Below are positions 23,219 through 37,200 of a DNA stretch of 64,000 nt, in pieces; the first letter of the stretch is position 1, and each line of letters begins with the position of its first letter. Source of the DNA: Adiantum capillus-veneris (taxonomy: Eukaryota > Streptophyta > Polypodiopsida > Polypodiales > Pteridaceae); contig CM043959.1 of the NCBI GenBank assembly GCA_014529385.2, forward strand, positions 46,765,928 to 46,829,927, in the 5' to 3' direction. The position numbers and the translations under genes were made by a program. Below the pieces are notes generated by a model, which saw only the letters and a program-made list of their open reading frames with translations, had not been told where the DNA came from and made no database searches.

Positions 23219-25878
23219 TAGCCGTTTTTCAGCTCTCTGTAATTGCCATAGTGAGTTATCTCACCCTATCAAATCACTCAAACACTGTGGTTACCCTCAC
23301 CCTTTCACTGTATATAGGTGCGTGTGAGTTAGGGGACTTTTCCCATGTCTCCTTACTGAAATAAAAAACCCTCAATTAGCTAGTCATTGGGCTAGTTGAG
23401 CCAAAAAAATAAAAAATATAAGTATATTATGGCCCATGCGTATGTAAATATTTCTTTGTATATAGGGCCTAAATAAAAGATTTTTTCATAATTATTTTGG
23501 TATTTATTTAAATATTTCTACCTAGGTGTGTGTTATTTATGCTCTGTACATTGCCTCACCATTACCACAATTTTTCTTACCATTTTTCATACTCTTTATT
23601 CCATATAGAAATATTTTCATGTAAGCTTCTCTTATATTTGGTGTAACTCCACCCCAACAAAAATCCAAAAAAACTAGTTTTATTTATGTGTATATTTTTT
23701 CACTATTGTGATTTTTCCCTTCCTACATCTATTTTGTTTTTTTTTCTAAAAAATTAAAACATCAAAAATATTTATCTTTTTATGGTAGCCTCATAATGAG
23801 AGAGATTCCTTTTGACCCCTTTATATTTTTTCCACTTATATTATTTATATTTGACATGTACCTATTTTTTACACCCTCAATATTTGATTTTCTTAGTTGT
23901 ACTATTCACTTATATCATGATCTCAACAATATCTTCAATTATAGACCTACCAAATAAGGTCAAGGGTAGGTGGCATGCATACATGCACTATGGAGGGCTC
24001 ACTCTTGGAGGTATTCAAAAGAATCATCCAAAGAAGGACCCCACAAGGACCTCGTGCAGTGGAAAAAAATGGTCGGTTTTGCTGAATTTTTAAAGTTCAC
24101 TTGCTCTCTGAATTTGAAAAGGTGATACAAATAAAAGTTGTAGCTCGTGGGCTGAACTTTTGCCTCAAATTTTTTCATATTTTTTTGAGCTACGAGCTGT
24201 GAGCTATGATTTTATTAGTGGACCCCAGTTTTCCCATGCTATGCAGCCACACTCTCTCTTCCACTTTATCATTTTCCTCTTTCACACACACTTCTCCACT
24301 CATCATCTCCACCTCTCTCACCACTCCTCTCTGCACCCTACTCACCTTCTCCTCAACCTTGAAGAATAAGAGAAACCATGGTGAACTCATACCTCCCACA
24401 CACAATTCCATTCCAAAATTGACCACCTAGTCTCATTTTTCCTCCTCCAAATTACCCATATCTATAAAAAAAACCACAAAATTCAGCCTCTTCTCTTAAA
24501 AGACAGCATCATGGTGGTTGATTACTCAGCTTCAATTACCTTGTCTCTCAAGGAAGGTCAAGAGTGGAGAAAAAATGTACCGTCAAAGCTAGTGGACCGT
24601 CAACAAGCGTCAAAATTGGCCTTACTCAAGACACTTGAAGCATCAACCTTGTAAGAAATCCACCTTTTCTTACCTCTTAAGAGTTTTTCTTCCTTATTTG
24701 TATCCTACATGGATACTCCCATTGTAAATATCCAATTCCATTTGTAAATTAATACTAACTCTACTAACACTAACCCACTATGAAAAGTCCTATCACCTCC
24801 ATTTCTCTCCTCTCTCTTTCCTCACCAACTTCTTGATAATTCCAAGCAAAAGAAATTAGATAAATTGCTAAAAATCTAACCCAACCATGGTTAGAGGAGT
24901 AACCCTAGCCTTCAAAATTGCTATAAAAGGAGGGTGTAGCTAGCACAAAAAGGGGGGAGAAGAAAGAGCACTATGCTATAGCTTGAGAAGCCAAGCTCAA
25001 CCTCTTGAGAAGGAGCTCTTGAGTGGAATCTCATTGGCATTAGGCATATGTATGTGTTGTATTAGGGGTGATTAGCAAGGGAACTCTATGCCATTGTAAG
25101 AGAGAGTGATCATTAAATTGAGAGTAGGAAATCTATCATTTCTCCTACTAGAGTAAGCCCAATATTTGCTGAATCAAGGAGGGTGAATTTGGACTAAGCA
25201 TGGATACCTTGTCTCCCTTCCAACGTGAAGTCATGGACGATAATGATGTGTAAGTGTCTTGGTGTTTTATTTAAGTTCTTGATAGCTTGTCTCCGGGTAT
25301 TGTTATCAATTTAGCCGCAAATCCCACATGCTGTAAGAGGGCGACAGGGTGGAGAGGACTCCCTTGGCCTTAAGACAGTGATTGGGGTGGCTTTTTTCTT
25401 GTGATGTGTTGTGGTGTAATTTACTCAGGCTATGTTGAACAAATACTAATCTCACTTTGATTGGTCATGACAGATTTGTAAGGAGGCATTAGTGCAACAA
25501 GCACCCCCTTCCCCCTTCTCTCTCTTTCTTACATATATATATATTTATGTTTACTTGATCATTAACGATACACTTCAAAGCAGCCCGAGCACCATCTCTC
25601 TCTCTCTCTCTCTCTCGTGTTTTGGTGTATGAGAGTGTTCCATTGGTGTTAGGGTTAGTGTAAATTCCTTGCTTGTTTGTGGGTTGCTCTAACGATTCTC
25701 CTCTTTTGCATCCTAGTTCGCTCTTAAACTAAGTGGTGCCCCTTGTGTAGTTGGGATTTGGTTGGGGGTTTGTTGTTTTGGTTTGTGTTGTGTTGTGCCC
25801 CAGCCCCATTGAGCAGCACGGGAGCCTTGAAGGGTGTCTAGAGGTTTCTCTTCTTGTTGCCCGCCCCAAACCGCCTCA
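23219..25878. mobile_element. 2.66-kb insertion in satellite, solo-LTR-like
   Basis: Satellite sequence stops at CTACTA (23213-23218) and resumes after another CTACTA (25879-25884), so 2660 bp was inserted with a 5-6-bp target duplication. The inserted DNA has no recognisable coding region. Its right end is CA; its left end reads TA where an LTR would have TG. A TATA box (CTATAAAAGG, 24921-24930) sits at a position suitable for an LTR promoter, and a short (TC)n run lies at 25595-25616. The best reading is a solo LTR or a non-autonomous LTR element; another class is possible. Confidence 0.6.
24921..24930 (+). promoter_or_regulatory. TATA box in the solo-LTR-like insertion
   Basis: The string CTATAAAAGG is a strong TATA-box match, followed by a purine-rich leader-like sequence. 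It suggests a plus-strand promoter inside the inserted element. Confidence 0.4.
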
Positions 25879-28800
25879 CTACTAGGGATAATAGGTTAAA
25901 CAAGTGGTGGGCCTTGAAATAAAACCCCCTAGAGTGTTTCAATGGAGCTTAGCTTGGAAACATGGTAAAGCTTGCTTCTCTCCATGTTTCAATGCAGCCT
26001 ATCTTGGATAATTGGTGGAGCATCATTCTCTCCATGTTTAAATGGAGCCTAGCTTGGACAAGTGGTGGACTTTTGTTTCTCTCTATGTTTGAATAGAGTT
26101 ATCTTGGAAAAGTGGTGGACCTTGGAACAAATCCCCCATGTAAAACATATCATGGGCATTACAAGTGGTGAGAAAGAATACCATTCAATATATAACCTTA
26201 TAGGTTGGACAAGTGGTGGACCTTAACACCCAATTATTCTTAATATAATGACATAGAGTGGATAAGTGGTGAACTTGGGACCAAACCTACTAGGGAAAAT
26301 AGGTTGGACAAGTGGTGGACCTTCAATGTAAACCCCCCATGTACAAAATATCACTCATGCTACTAGAAATAATTTGGTATTAAGGTCCATGTTTCAATGC
26401 AGCATAGCTTGGAAAAGTGGTGGACCTTGTTTCTCTCTATGTTTCAATAGATTTAGCTTGGACAAGTGGTGGACCTTGAACAAAACCCCCATGTAAATCA
26501 TGTCATGGGCATTACAAGTGGTGAGAAAAAATACCATTCAAGCTATAACATTATAGGTTGGACAAGTGGTGGACCTTAACAGCAAATTCCTCTTAATATA
26601 ATGACATAGAGTGGACAAGTGGTGAATCATGAGACCAAACCTACTAGGGATAATAGGTTGGACAAGTGGTGAACCTTGAATGTAAACCTCCCATGTACAA
26701 AATATTATGGGTATTGGGTATTTCAATGGAGCCTAGCAACTTGGAGACATGGTGGAGCTTATTTCTCTCCATGTTTCAATGGAGCCTATCTAGGAGAAAC
26801 AGTGGAGGTTCCTTCTCTCCATGTTTCAATGAGCCTAGTTTGGACAAGTGGTGGACCTTTCTTTCTCTATATGTTTTAATAGAGTTAGCTTGGACGAGTG
26901 GTGGACCTTGGAATGAAACCCCCATGTAAAACATATCATGGGCATTTCAAGTGGTGAGAAAGGATACCATTGAAAATATAACCTTATAGGTTGCACAAGT
27001 GGTGGACCTTAACACATAGTTCTTCTTAATATAATTACATAGAGTGTACAAGTGGTGAATCTTGAGACCAAACCACTCGTGCTACTAGGGATAATAGGTT
27101 GGACAAGTGGTGGACCTTGAATGTAAACCCCTCATGTACAAAATTATGGGTTTAGGGTATTTTAATGGAGCCTAGCTTGGAGACATGGTGGAGATTGCTT
27201 CTCTCAATGTTTCAATGGAACCTATCTTGGAGAAATAGTGGAGCATCCTTCTCTCCATGTTTCAATGGAGCCTATCTTGGACAAGTGGTGGACCTTTGCT
27301 TCTCTCTATGTTTCAATAGAGTTAGCTTGGACAAGTGGTGGGTCTTGGAACAAAACCCCTTTGTAAAACATAGCATGGACATTACAAGTGATGAGGAAAA
27401 ATATCATTCAAGATAAAACCTTATAGGTTGGAAAAGTGCTCATGGACCTTGACAAGTGGTGAAGGATACCATTTAAGATATACCCTTATAGGTTGGACAA
27501 GTGGTGGACCTTAACACCCAGTTATTCTTAATATAATGACATAGAGTGGATAAGTGGTAAATCTTAAGACCAAACCACTCATGCTACTAGGTATAATACG
27601 TTAGAGAAGTGGTAGACCTTGAATGTAAACACCCCATGTACAAAATATCATGGTTTTAGGGTGTTTCAATGGAGCCTAGCATCTTGGAGACATGGTAGAT
27701 CTTGATTCTTTCCATGTTTGAATGGCACCTATCTTGGAAAAATGATGGAGGTTACTTCTCTCCATGCTTCAACGGAGCCTAGCTTTGACAAGTGGTGAAC
27801 CTTTGCTTCTCTCTATGTTTGAATAGAGTTAGCTTGGACAAGTGGTGGACCTTTGCTTCTCTCTATGTTTGAATAGAGTTAGCTTGGACAAGTGGTGGAC
27901 CTTGGAATGAAACCCCTATGTAAAACATATCATGGGCATTTCAAGTGGTGAGAAAGGATACCATTTAAGATATAACCTTATAGGTTGGACAAGTGGTGGA
28001 CCTTAATACATAGTTCTTCTTAATATAATGACATAGAGTGTACAAGTGGTGTATCTTGAGACCAAACCACTCGTGCTACTAGGGATAATAGGTTAGACAA
28101 GTGGTGGGCTTTGAAATAAAACCCCCCATGTACAAAATAAAATGGGTTTAGGGTAATTAAATGGATCCTAGCTTGGAGACATGGTGGAGCTTGCTTCTCT
28201 CCATGTTTCAATGAAGCCTATCTTGGAGAAATGGTGGAGCATCCTTCTCTCCATGTTTCAATATAGCCTAGCTTGGACAAGTGGTGGACCTTTGGTTCTC
28301 TATATGTTTCAATAGAGTTAGCTTGGAAAAGTGGCGGACATTGAAATAAAACTCCCATGTAAAACATATCATGGGCATTTCAAGTGGCGAGAAAGGATAC
28401 CGTTTAAGATATAACCTTATAGGTTGGACAAGTGGTGGACCTTAACACCCAATCCCTTTTAATTCAATGACATAGAGTGGAGAAGTGGTGAATCTTGAAA
28501 CCAAACCACTCATGCTACTAGGGATAATAGGTTAAACAAGTGGTGGGCCTTGAAATAAAACCCCCTAGAGTGTTTCAATGGAGCTTAGCTTGGAAACATG
28601 GTAAAGCTCCATGTTTCAATGCAGCCTATCTTGTATAAATGGTGGAGCATTATTCTCTCCATGTTTCAATGGAGCCTAGCTTGGACAAGTGGTGGACCTT
28701 TGTTTCTCTCTATGTTTGAATAGAGTTATCTTGGAAAAGTGGTGGACCTTGGAACAAAACCCCCATGTGAAACATATCATGGGCATTACAAGTGGTGAGA

Positions 28801-31800
28801 AAAAATACTGTTCAATATATAACCTTATAGGTTGGACAAGTGGTGGACCTTAACACCCAATTATTCTTAACATAATGACATAGAGTGGATAAGTGGTGAA
28901 CTTGGGACCAAACCTACTAGGAAAAATAGGTTGGACAAGTGGTGGACCTTGAATGTAAACCCCCCATGTACAAAATATCACTCATGCTACTAGAAATAAT
29001 TTGGTATTAAGGTGCATGTTTCAATACAGCCTAGCTTGGAAAAGTGGTGGACCTTGGTTTCTCTCTATGTTTCAATAGATTTAGCTTGGACAAGTGGTGG
29101 ACCTTGGAACAAAACCCCCATGTAAATCATGTCATAGGCAGTACAAGTGGTGAGAAAAAATACAATTCAAGCTATAACATTATAGGTTGGAGAAGTGGTG
29201 GACCTTAACACCAAATTCCTCTTAATATAATGACACAGAGTGGACAAGTGGTGAATCATGAGACCAAACCTACTAAGGATAATAGGTTGGACAAGTGGTG
29301 AACATTGAATGTAAACCCCCCATGTACAAAATATTATGGGTATAGGGTATTTCAATGGAGCCTAGTAACTTGGAGACATGGTGGAGCTTATTTCTCTCCA
29401 TGTTTCAATGGAGCCTATGTAGGAGAAACAGTGGAGGATCCTTCTCTCCATGTTTCAATGAGCCTAGCTTGGACAACTGGTGGACCTTTCTTTCTCTATA
29501 TGTTTTAATAGAGTTAGCTTGGACGAGTGGTGGATCTTGGAATGAAGCCCCCATGTAAAACATATCATGGGCATTTCACGTGGTGAGAAAGGATACCATT
29601 TAAAATATAACCTTATAGGTTGGACAAGTAGTGGACCTTAACACATAGTTATTCTTAATATAATGACATAGAGTGTACAAGTGGTGAATCTTGAGACCAA
29701 ACCACTCATGCTACTAGGGATAAAAGGTTGGAGAAGTGGTGGACCTTGAATGTAAACCCCTCATGTACAAATTTATGGATTTAGGGTATTTCAATGGAGC
29801 CTAGCTTGGAGACATGGTGGAGATTGCTTCTCTCAATGTTTCAATGGAACCTATCTTGGAGAAATGGTGGAGCATCCTTCTCTCCAGGTTTCAATGGAGC
29901 CTATCTTGGACAAGTGGTGGACCTTTGCTTCTCTCTATGTTTCAATAGAGTTAGCTTGGACACGTGGTGGGTCTTGGAACAAAACCCCTTTGTAAAACAT
30001 AGCATGGACATTACAAGTGATGAGGAAAAATATTATTCAAGATAAAACCTTATAGGTTGGAAAAGTGCTCATGGACCTTGACAAGTGGTGAAGGATACCA
30101 TTTAAGATATACCCTTATAGGTTGGACAAGTGGTGGACCTTAACACCCAGTTATTCTTAATATAATGACATAGAGTGGATAAGTGGTGAATCTTAAGACC
30201 AAACCACTCATGCTACTAGGTATAATACGTTAGAGAAGTGGTAGACCTTGAATGTAAACACTCCATGTACAAAATATCATGGTTTTAGGGTGTCTCAATG
30301 GAGCCTAGCATCTTGGAGACATGGTAGATCTTGATTCTTTCCATGTTTGAATGGAACCTATCTTGGAAAAATGATGGAGGTTATTTCTCTCCATGCTTCA
30401 ACGGAGCCTAGCTTTGACAAGTGGTGAACCTTTGCTTCTCTCTATGTTTTAATAGAGTTAGCTTGGACAAGTGGTGGACCTTTGCTTCTCTCTATGTTTG
30501 AATAGAGTTAGCTTGGACAAGTGGTGGACCTTGGAATGAAACCCCCAAGTAAAACATATCATGGGCATTTCAAGTGGTGAGAAAGGATACCATTTAAGAT
30601 ATAATCTTATAGGTTGGACAAGTGGTGGACCTTAATACATAGTTCTTCTTAATATAATGACATAGAGTTTACAAGTGGTGTATCTTGAGACCAAACCACT
30701 CGTGCTACTAGGGATAATAGGTTAGGCCAGTGGTGGGCTTTGAAATAAACCCCCCATGTACAAAATAAAATGGGTTTAGGGTATTTACATGGATCCTAGC
30801 TTGGAGACATGGTGGAGCTTGCTTCTCTCCATGTTTCTATGAAGCCTATCTTGGAGAAATGGTGGAGCATCCTTCTCTCCATGTTTCAATATAGCTTAGC
30901 TTGGAGAAGTGGTGGACCTTTGGTTCTCTCTATGTTTCAATAAAGTTAGCTTGGACAAGTGGGGGACATTGAAACAAAACTCCCATGTAAAACATATCAT
31001 GGGCATTTCAAGTGGCGAGAAAGGATACCATTTAAGGTATAACCTTATAGGTTGGACAAGTGGTGGACCTTAACACATTGTTCTTCTTAATATAATGACA
31101 TAGAGTGTACAAGTGGTGAATCTTGAAACCAAACCACTCATGCTACTAGGGATAATAGGTTAAACAAGTGGTGGGCCTTGAAATAAAACCCCCTAGAGTG
31201 TTTCAATGGAGCTTAGCTTGGAAACATGGTAAAGTTTGCTTCTCTCCATGTTTCAATGCAGCCTATCTTGGATAAATGGTGGTGCATCATTCTCTCCATG
31301 TTTCAATGGAGCCTAGCTTGGACAAGTGGTGGACCTTGATTTCTCTCTATGTTTGAATAGAGTTATCTTGGAAAAGTGGTGGACCTTGGAACAAAACCCC
31401 CATGTGAAACATATCATGGGCATTACAAGTGGTGAGAAAAAATACCATTCAATATATAACCTTATAGGTTGGAGAAGTGCTGGACCTTAACACCCAATTA
31501 TTCTTAATATATTGACATAGAGTGGATAAGTGGTGAACTTGGGACCAAACCTACTAGGGAAAATAGGTTGGACAAGTGGTGGACCTTGAATGTAAACCCC
31601 CCATGTACAAAATATCACTCATGCTACTAGAAATAATTTGGTATTAAGGTCCATGTTTCAATGCAGACTAGCTTGGAGAAGTGGTGGACCTTTGTTTCTC
31701 TCTATGTTTCAATAGATTTAACTTGGACAAGTGGTGGACCTTGGAACAAAACCCCCATGTAAATCATGTCATGGACATTACAAGTGGTGAGAAAAATACC

Positions 31801-32203
31801 ATTTAAACTATAACATTATAGGTTGGAAAAGTGGTGGACCTTAACACCAAATTCCTCTTAATATAATGACATAGAGTGGACAAGTGGTGAATCATGAGAC
31901 CAAACGTACTAGGGATAATAGGTTGGACAAGTGGTGAACCTTGAATGTAAACCCCCCATGTACAAAATATTATGGGTATCGGGTATTTCAATGGAGCCTA
32001 GCAACTTGGAGACATGGTGGAGCTTATTTCTCTCCATGTTTCAATGGAGCCTATCTAGGAGAAACAATGGAGGTTCCTTCTCTCCATGTTTCAATGAGCC
32101 TAGCTTGGACAAGTGGTGGACCTTTCTTTCTCTATATGTTTTAATAGATTTAGGTTGGACAAGTGGTGGACCTTGAAATGAAAACCCCATGTAAAACATA
32201 TCA
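25879..32203. repeat. Satellite higher-order array, 2.63-kb unit
   Basis: A composite unit starting ACTACTAGGGATAATAGG then TTAAACAAGTGG begins at about 25880, 28514 and 31147 (period about 2633 bp). Inside each unit are many core motifs (TTGGACAAGTGGTGGACCTT and variants), all in plus orientation. The many 60-90-codon open frames here recur in each unit and are by-products of the repeat. The third unit is cut at 32203 by the LTR element and continues at 40799. Confidence 0.92.
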
Positions 32204-33796
32204 TGTCATAATAATCAATATCTAATTCTCCTAAATGATTTTCTCATATTAAACTGATCATTTAATGTGGGGAAGTGCCAAGGGAGAAAAAGCTAGAATA
32301 TTGGTTAAGCTAGCAGACCGGCCACAGTAGGGATCCAAAGGAGGGAAAATAGGGATCCAAAGGGGGGGCCATCTGCAAAAGAGCCATGTGAAACAATGGG
32401 CCAAAAAGACCCTAAGGTTCAGCCCATTAAGACTTCCAAAATGCTAAGGTTCCAAAATTCAAAGGTTGTGTCCAAAGGTCAACCCTAGGGAAAATTGGAT
32501 GCTTAGTGTGTGCCCTAAAAAGTCTTTGCACATCCCTACATGGGAGGGGGCGAGCCCCAAAGCTAGGGGATGAGAGAGAAAGCCACACACACACACACAG
32601 GCTCCCTTTACACAAAGGGAATGAGGGACACATGTCAGCTCCCTAGGCCAAATGCCCACAAGGTGTGCCCAATTCCTATTGGAAGACCCTTGAAGTGGAC
32701 CAATGAGAATTAAGCTAGAGTAAATCTAGTTTAATTAATTTAAAAACATTTAATAAAAGAAACCAATGAGAATTAAGTCTCCTAGAAGACTATTGGGCAG
32801 TCTCCCCAGGGGTCCAATGAGCATTCAGGAGCCCCATGGCTTGCCTGATTCCTATTGGCCAGGAGGCAAAGGGGTCCAATGAGAGTTTAGTTTAATTATT
32901 TAATTACCTAAAGCTCTCACAAAAGGGGAAAGGGGGACACATGTCAGAAGGCTATCACTTATGCTGCTTAATTCCTATTGGCTTGACCTGGGGAGGTCCA
33001 ATGAGGCAAAAGGCAGACCTAATTAGCAGCTAGGGCTCGCCCAAGAGAGAGGGGGGGCTGATTTTTGCTTGGCATTGACACACACACACTCACACTTGAC
33101 CATGTGTGAAGGAAGAATACTCTATCTCCTCCCAAGCTTTAATGGAGAGCTCATCATCTACTCCAAGCTTGTGAGATAGAAGCCTACATCAACACTCTCT
33201 TGGCATATGGATGCAAATCCAACCAAGAGCCAAGCTTCAATGCATGCTCATCTTCTCTACCAAGCTAATTACTAAGCTAAGCTATGCTAATATGAGTGAT
33301 TATGTGAGGAGATGTACATCTTTCTCGTAAGATACTTCTTTTTCTTCTCAATCTACTCTCATACCCTGCTAGCTCTCACCATCTTCGAAGGTGTGTGAGG
33401 TCTTGGGTCTGAGAACGGGGATAATTCAAGTTGTGTTTGATTAAGTGTTTTGCTTGGTGTATGAAGCTTCCATCTTCATTGCACTAGCTAGTCTTGAAGG
33501 AACACAAAGAATTGTATTGTACAATGTCTCTCTTGATGGGAGAAACCATAATACAAAGCCTTTTGGAGGGGGGACCGGCTCCATGCAAATCCGGTCCTCA
33601 ACTGTTGTCAATAGCTTAATTGCTCTCTCTCTTTTGAAAGTATTGTCGATGCTATCTAACTAGGTGTTATGCTTTTTGTTGCTCTCTCCACCCAAGCACT
33701 CTTGTAATTCTCATTAGGAATCTATTCTAATGAAATGCCCACTATATTCATGCTAATTTCCGCTACACATAAGATTTTAGGCCATTAAATGTTACA
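32204..33796 (+). repeat. 5' LTR
   Basis: This 1593-bp repeat has TG/CA ends. It contains a (CA)8 tract at 32584-32599, a cluster of CCAAT/ATTGG boxes at 32669-33002 and a second CA-rich patch near 33080. It supplies the promoter and, in the 3' copy, the polyadenylation signals of the element. Confidence 0.97.
32669..33002. promoter_or_regulatory. Cluster of CCAAT boxes in the LTR
   Basis: About ten CCAAT or ATTGG pentamers occur within 334 bp, built from two alternating strings, ATTCCTATTGG and GTCCAATGAG. CCAAT is the recognition core of NF-Y factors. The cluster lies in the likely U3 region and is repeated at 39666-39999 in the 3' LTR. Confidence 0.5.
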
Positions 33797-33797
33797 T

Positions 33798-33809
33798 TGG
33801 TATCAGAGC
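33798..33809 (+). promoter_or_regulatory. Primer binding site (tRNA-iMet)
   Basis: TGGTATCAGAGC lies one base after the 5' LTR. It is the standard complement to the 3' end of initiator tRNA-Met used by plant LTR retrotransposons to prime minus-strand DNA. Confidence 0.95.
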
Positions 33810-34213
33810 TCAAGGTTTCTCTTTTCTTGCTCAAGAAGGGAGGTCCTCAAGCTAGCTATAAATGGTTGGTATTATTAATTGCCTGTGAGTAAGTAGAATA
33901 GGGATTTTTCAGCCTTGCAGTGTGCCTGCCTTTGTGCAGTTAACGGGGCATCACTGTCGAGAGCTATGGTCTTAATAGTGGAGTCCTACGGGGCTTGCCT
34001 ACGGCTTAACCACTATTGAGCTATTAGAAGCTTGACAGGAGTCGGTGCTGTTTTGGTGTCGAAAGACCCTCTCTTCTATTCCTTGCAATTAATGGTATTC
34101 GAGCCGCGGGTACAGTAGCTTGAGTGCTTTTTCTAAAGGGGTAAAGAGGAGTAGCAACTAGGGCTTGAAGTGCCAAAGTACACCTAAAAAGTTTACACCT
34201 AAAAGTTGTTAGA

Positions 34214-37200
34214 ATGGCTAACAATAGTAAAGAGAGTGAAATTAATGTTGATAACTTTGATTTTGCTCATGAGCAAGCTACTAATGATGCTTCAATGCTT
34301 GTTAACTATCTTGTTTCTAGGCTTCAACAAGCCATGGGCAATCCATCTCTCCAAAGTGAAGTGCAACGGCAGCTCCGTGCTCACGGGATTCTCCAAGCTC
34401 ATCACCATGACGAGAGAACACCTAGGAAGCCTCCTTGTGAGACTACCAAAAGAGGTCTCTCTCCGATTCGGGAAGAAGAAGAGAATCCATATGAAGGGCT
34501 CAAGAACTTACTTCTTGATGATGCATCTCCTTCCCAAAGGAGAACTCAAGAGCCTCCACCGAAGGAACGAGAAAGAAGCGAGTCTCCCGCCACCTCGGCG
34601 GAGATGGCTCCACGAAGACGGCGGGCTAAACGCTCTCCATCACCACCAAAGCGGAGAAGACCATTACACTCTTCTCCACGCCATAATTCAAAGAGGGATG
34701 ATAAAAAGCAAGAGAAGAAAAAGGCGAGAAAGAGGACACCCTCTTCTCCATCTTCTTCATCCTCTTCCTCTTATGAAAGCTATGGTGAAGACGACAAAGA
34801 TCAAGACAAGAAAAAGGCGAGAACGAGGTAACCCTCTTCTCCACCTTCTTCAAATTCTTCATCTTCTGAAGAAAGTGATGGTGCAACTTTTGAACCATCA
34901 AAAAGAAGAGGCCATAGGAAATCCTATGCCGCATGGAAGAGGTCGTCCAAGCTGAAGAAATTCAAAGAGGGAGGGAAGAGCATCTCTTTCCTTACCTATG
35001 ATGGCACCTTCGGTGCTACAGACAAAGTTTTGGCCTTTATCCAGCAATTCGATGCGGCGTTTGGAGATGAGGGCTTCACGGAGTCCTCTAAGCTACGCCA
35101 TGTAGCTATGCACTTTCAAAAGTCCGCCAGACAATGGTGGTCTAGCCTACGAGCCAACGGTGAAGCTCCACGAACATGGAAGGCTTTAAGAGCTTCCATT
35201 ATGAAGCAGTTTTTGGCCACCGATGCCAAAGATAAAGTACTCACCGAATGGCGAAGCTTAAAGCTCTCTCCCAATGAATCCATCCACAAATATGTAGACA
35301 AGTTTTGGGACCTACAACTCAAAGCCACTGTCTTCAAAAAGTTGGATTTTGGAGAGCAAAAGCAACAATTTTGTGCGGGCTTAACCGAAGAAATGGCGGA
35401 GTATGTCAACTCCCAAAGGCCACGTACCATATCGGCGGTAATACACCATACTATGGTGGCCTCGCGAATCAATTTCCAAACGGGGGGTAAAAGAAATAAT
35501 AAGCCCCCGGAAAACAAGGGTTCCAATGAGCCTAAGGGGAAGGACAATGTCCAAAAGTCTCCTAAGGGCAACTCCAACAAAGCTAAAGAGAAGGGAGTTT
35601 ACAAAGGAAAGAATAAACTCTCTCCTGAAGAGCTTGAGCGTTATCGTAAAGATAACCGGTGTTTCAAGTGCGGCGAACAAGGGCATGCATACCGCGCTTG
35701 TCCCCAAAAGAACAACCGCCAAGATCCTCCTAGAGCTTCTTTGGTTGAAATCCAAGAGGAGGAGATTCATCAAACTCACCACAAAGGATCTCCTCTATGC
35801 CATGCTTGGGGAAAGGTAAGAGAACATGATGCTTTTATTCTCTTTGACCCTGGTTCTACTCACAATTTCATATCTATGGAGTTAGCCACCAAGCTAGGCA
35901 TACAATCCTACGAGATGGGAGATATCCTACCCGCAGACAGTGCCTTCAAGGGGCAAGAAGCTTCAGTCACTCCCTTAATCGGGAAATTGAGGCTTCATGT
36001 CCAAGGCTATGTGGACAAAGAGGACTTCTTTATCTCTCCTCTCAAGCATGAGGATGTAATCCTAGGGGCACCATGGTTTGACCGCCTGGCTGCCCATGTT
36101 AAATTTCCTGAAAGGAGAATCTCCTTTAAGTTCAGGGAAAAGGACATGTATATAGATGCTAAGGAGATGGGTAACACCATCCCCATTGTACATACACCAG
36201 CTTTCAACAAGTCAATAAAGAGCTCTATTTCCGTGTACATGATTTTTGTTAAAGATTCTCAAAATGAACCTAATGCTTTAGCAAAAGAAAATAAAAGCAA
36301 CCAAAAGGAATTAGAGTTATCCAATTTTCTCAAGGGGTTTCAAGATGTCTTTATTGACGACATCCCTTGTGAGCTACCTCCTAAACGAGGTAATGACGAC
36401 CATGCAATTGAACTTCTTCCAGGAAGTTCACCGCCTAACAAACCTCCTTATAGAGTTTCTCAAGCTCAACAAGAGGAGATTATGCAGCAAGTGCATGAGT
36501 TAGTTGAGAAGGGCATGGTTAGGCCTAGCTCATCTCCATTTTGCTCACCTGTGCTATTAGTGCAAAAGAAAGACGGCACATATCGTATGTGTGTCGACTA
36601 TAGAGCACTAAATAGGATCACTATCAAGAATAGGTTTCCCGTTCCACGGGTAGAAGACCTATTTGATAAGCTACAAGGATCGACCTACTTCAGTAGGATT
36701 GACCTAAAAAGTGGCTATCATCAAATAAGGATAGTTGATCAAGACATTGTAAAGACCGCATTTCGTACTACATTTGGTCTTTACGAATACATTGTCATGC
36801 CTTTTGGCTTGACTAATGCACCAGCCACATTTAACCGCTTGATGGAGAAGCTGTTCAGGCCTCATCGAACCTTCACTGGAGTGTTCTTTGATGATATTAT
36901 CATCTACTCTAATTCATTGGAGGAACACAAGCAACACCTCCTGGTAATATTTCAAGTTTTAAGAGAGAATAAACTTTATGTTAATCGAAAGAAAAGTGAA
37001 TTTTTCTTGCAAGAGATTCAATATTTAGGTCACATTATCTCTCAAGATGGAATCCAAATGGATCCATCCAAGTTAGAGGTAATAAAAGGATGGCCTAAAT
37101 CAAGGAATCTTCATGAACTAAGAAGCTTTATAGGTATGTGTGCATACTATAGACGCTTCATAGAAAAGTTCTCACAAATTGCGGGACCATTACATGACCT

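Noticed and set aside
26538-32176. Many 60-90-codon frames such as those starting MEPS or MKYPIP
   Set aside because: They recur once per satellite unit, overlap in several frames and carry no domain; they come from the repeat sequence.
33445-33663. 72-codon frame present twice (also at 40442)
   Set aside because: It lies inside both LTRs and is duplicated with them; no known domain.
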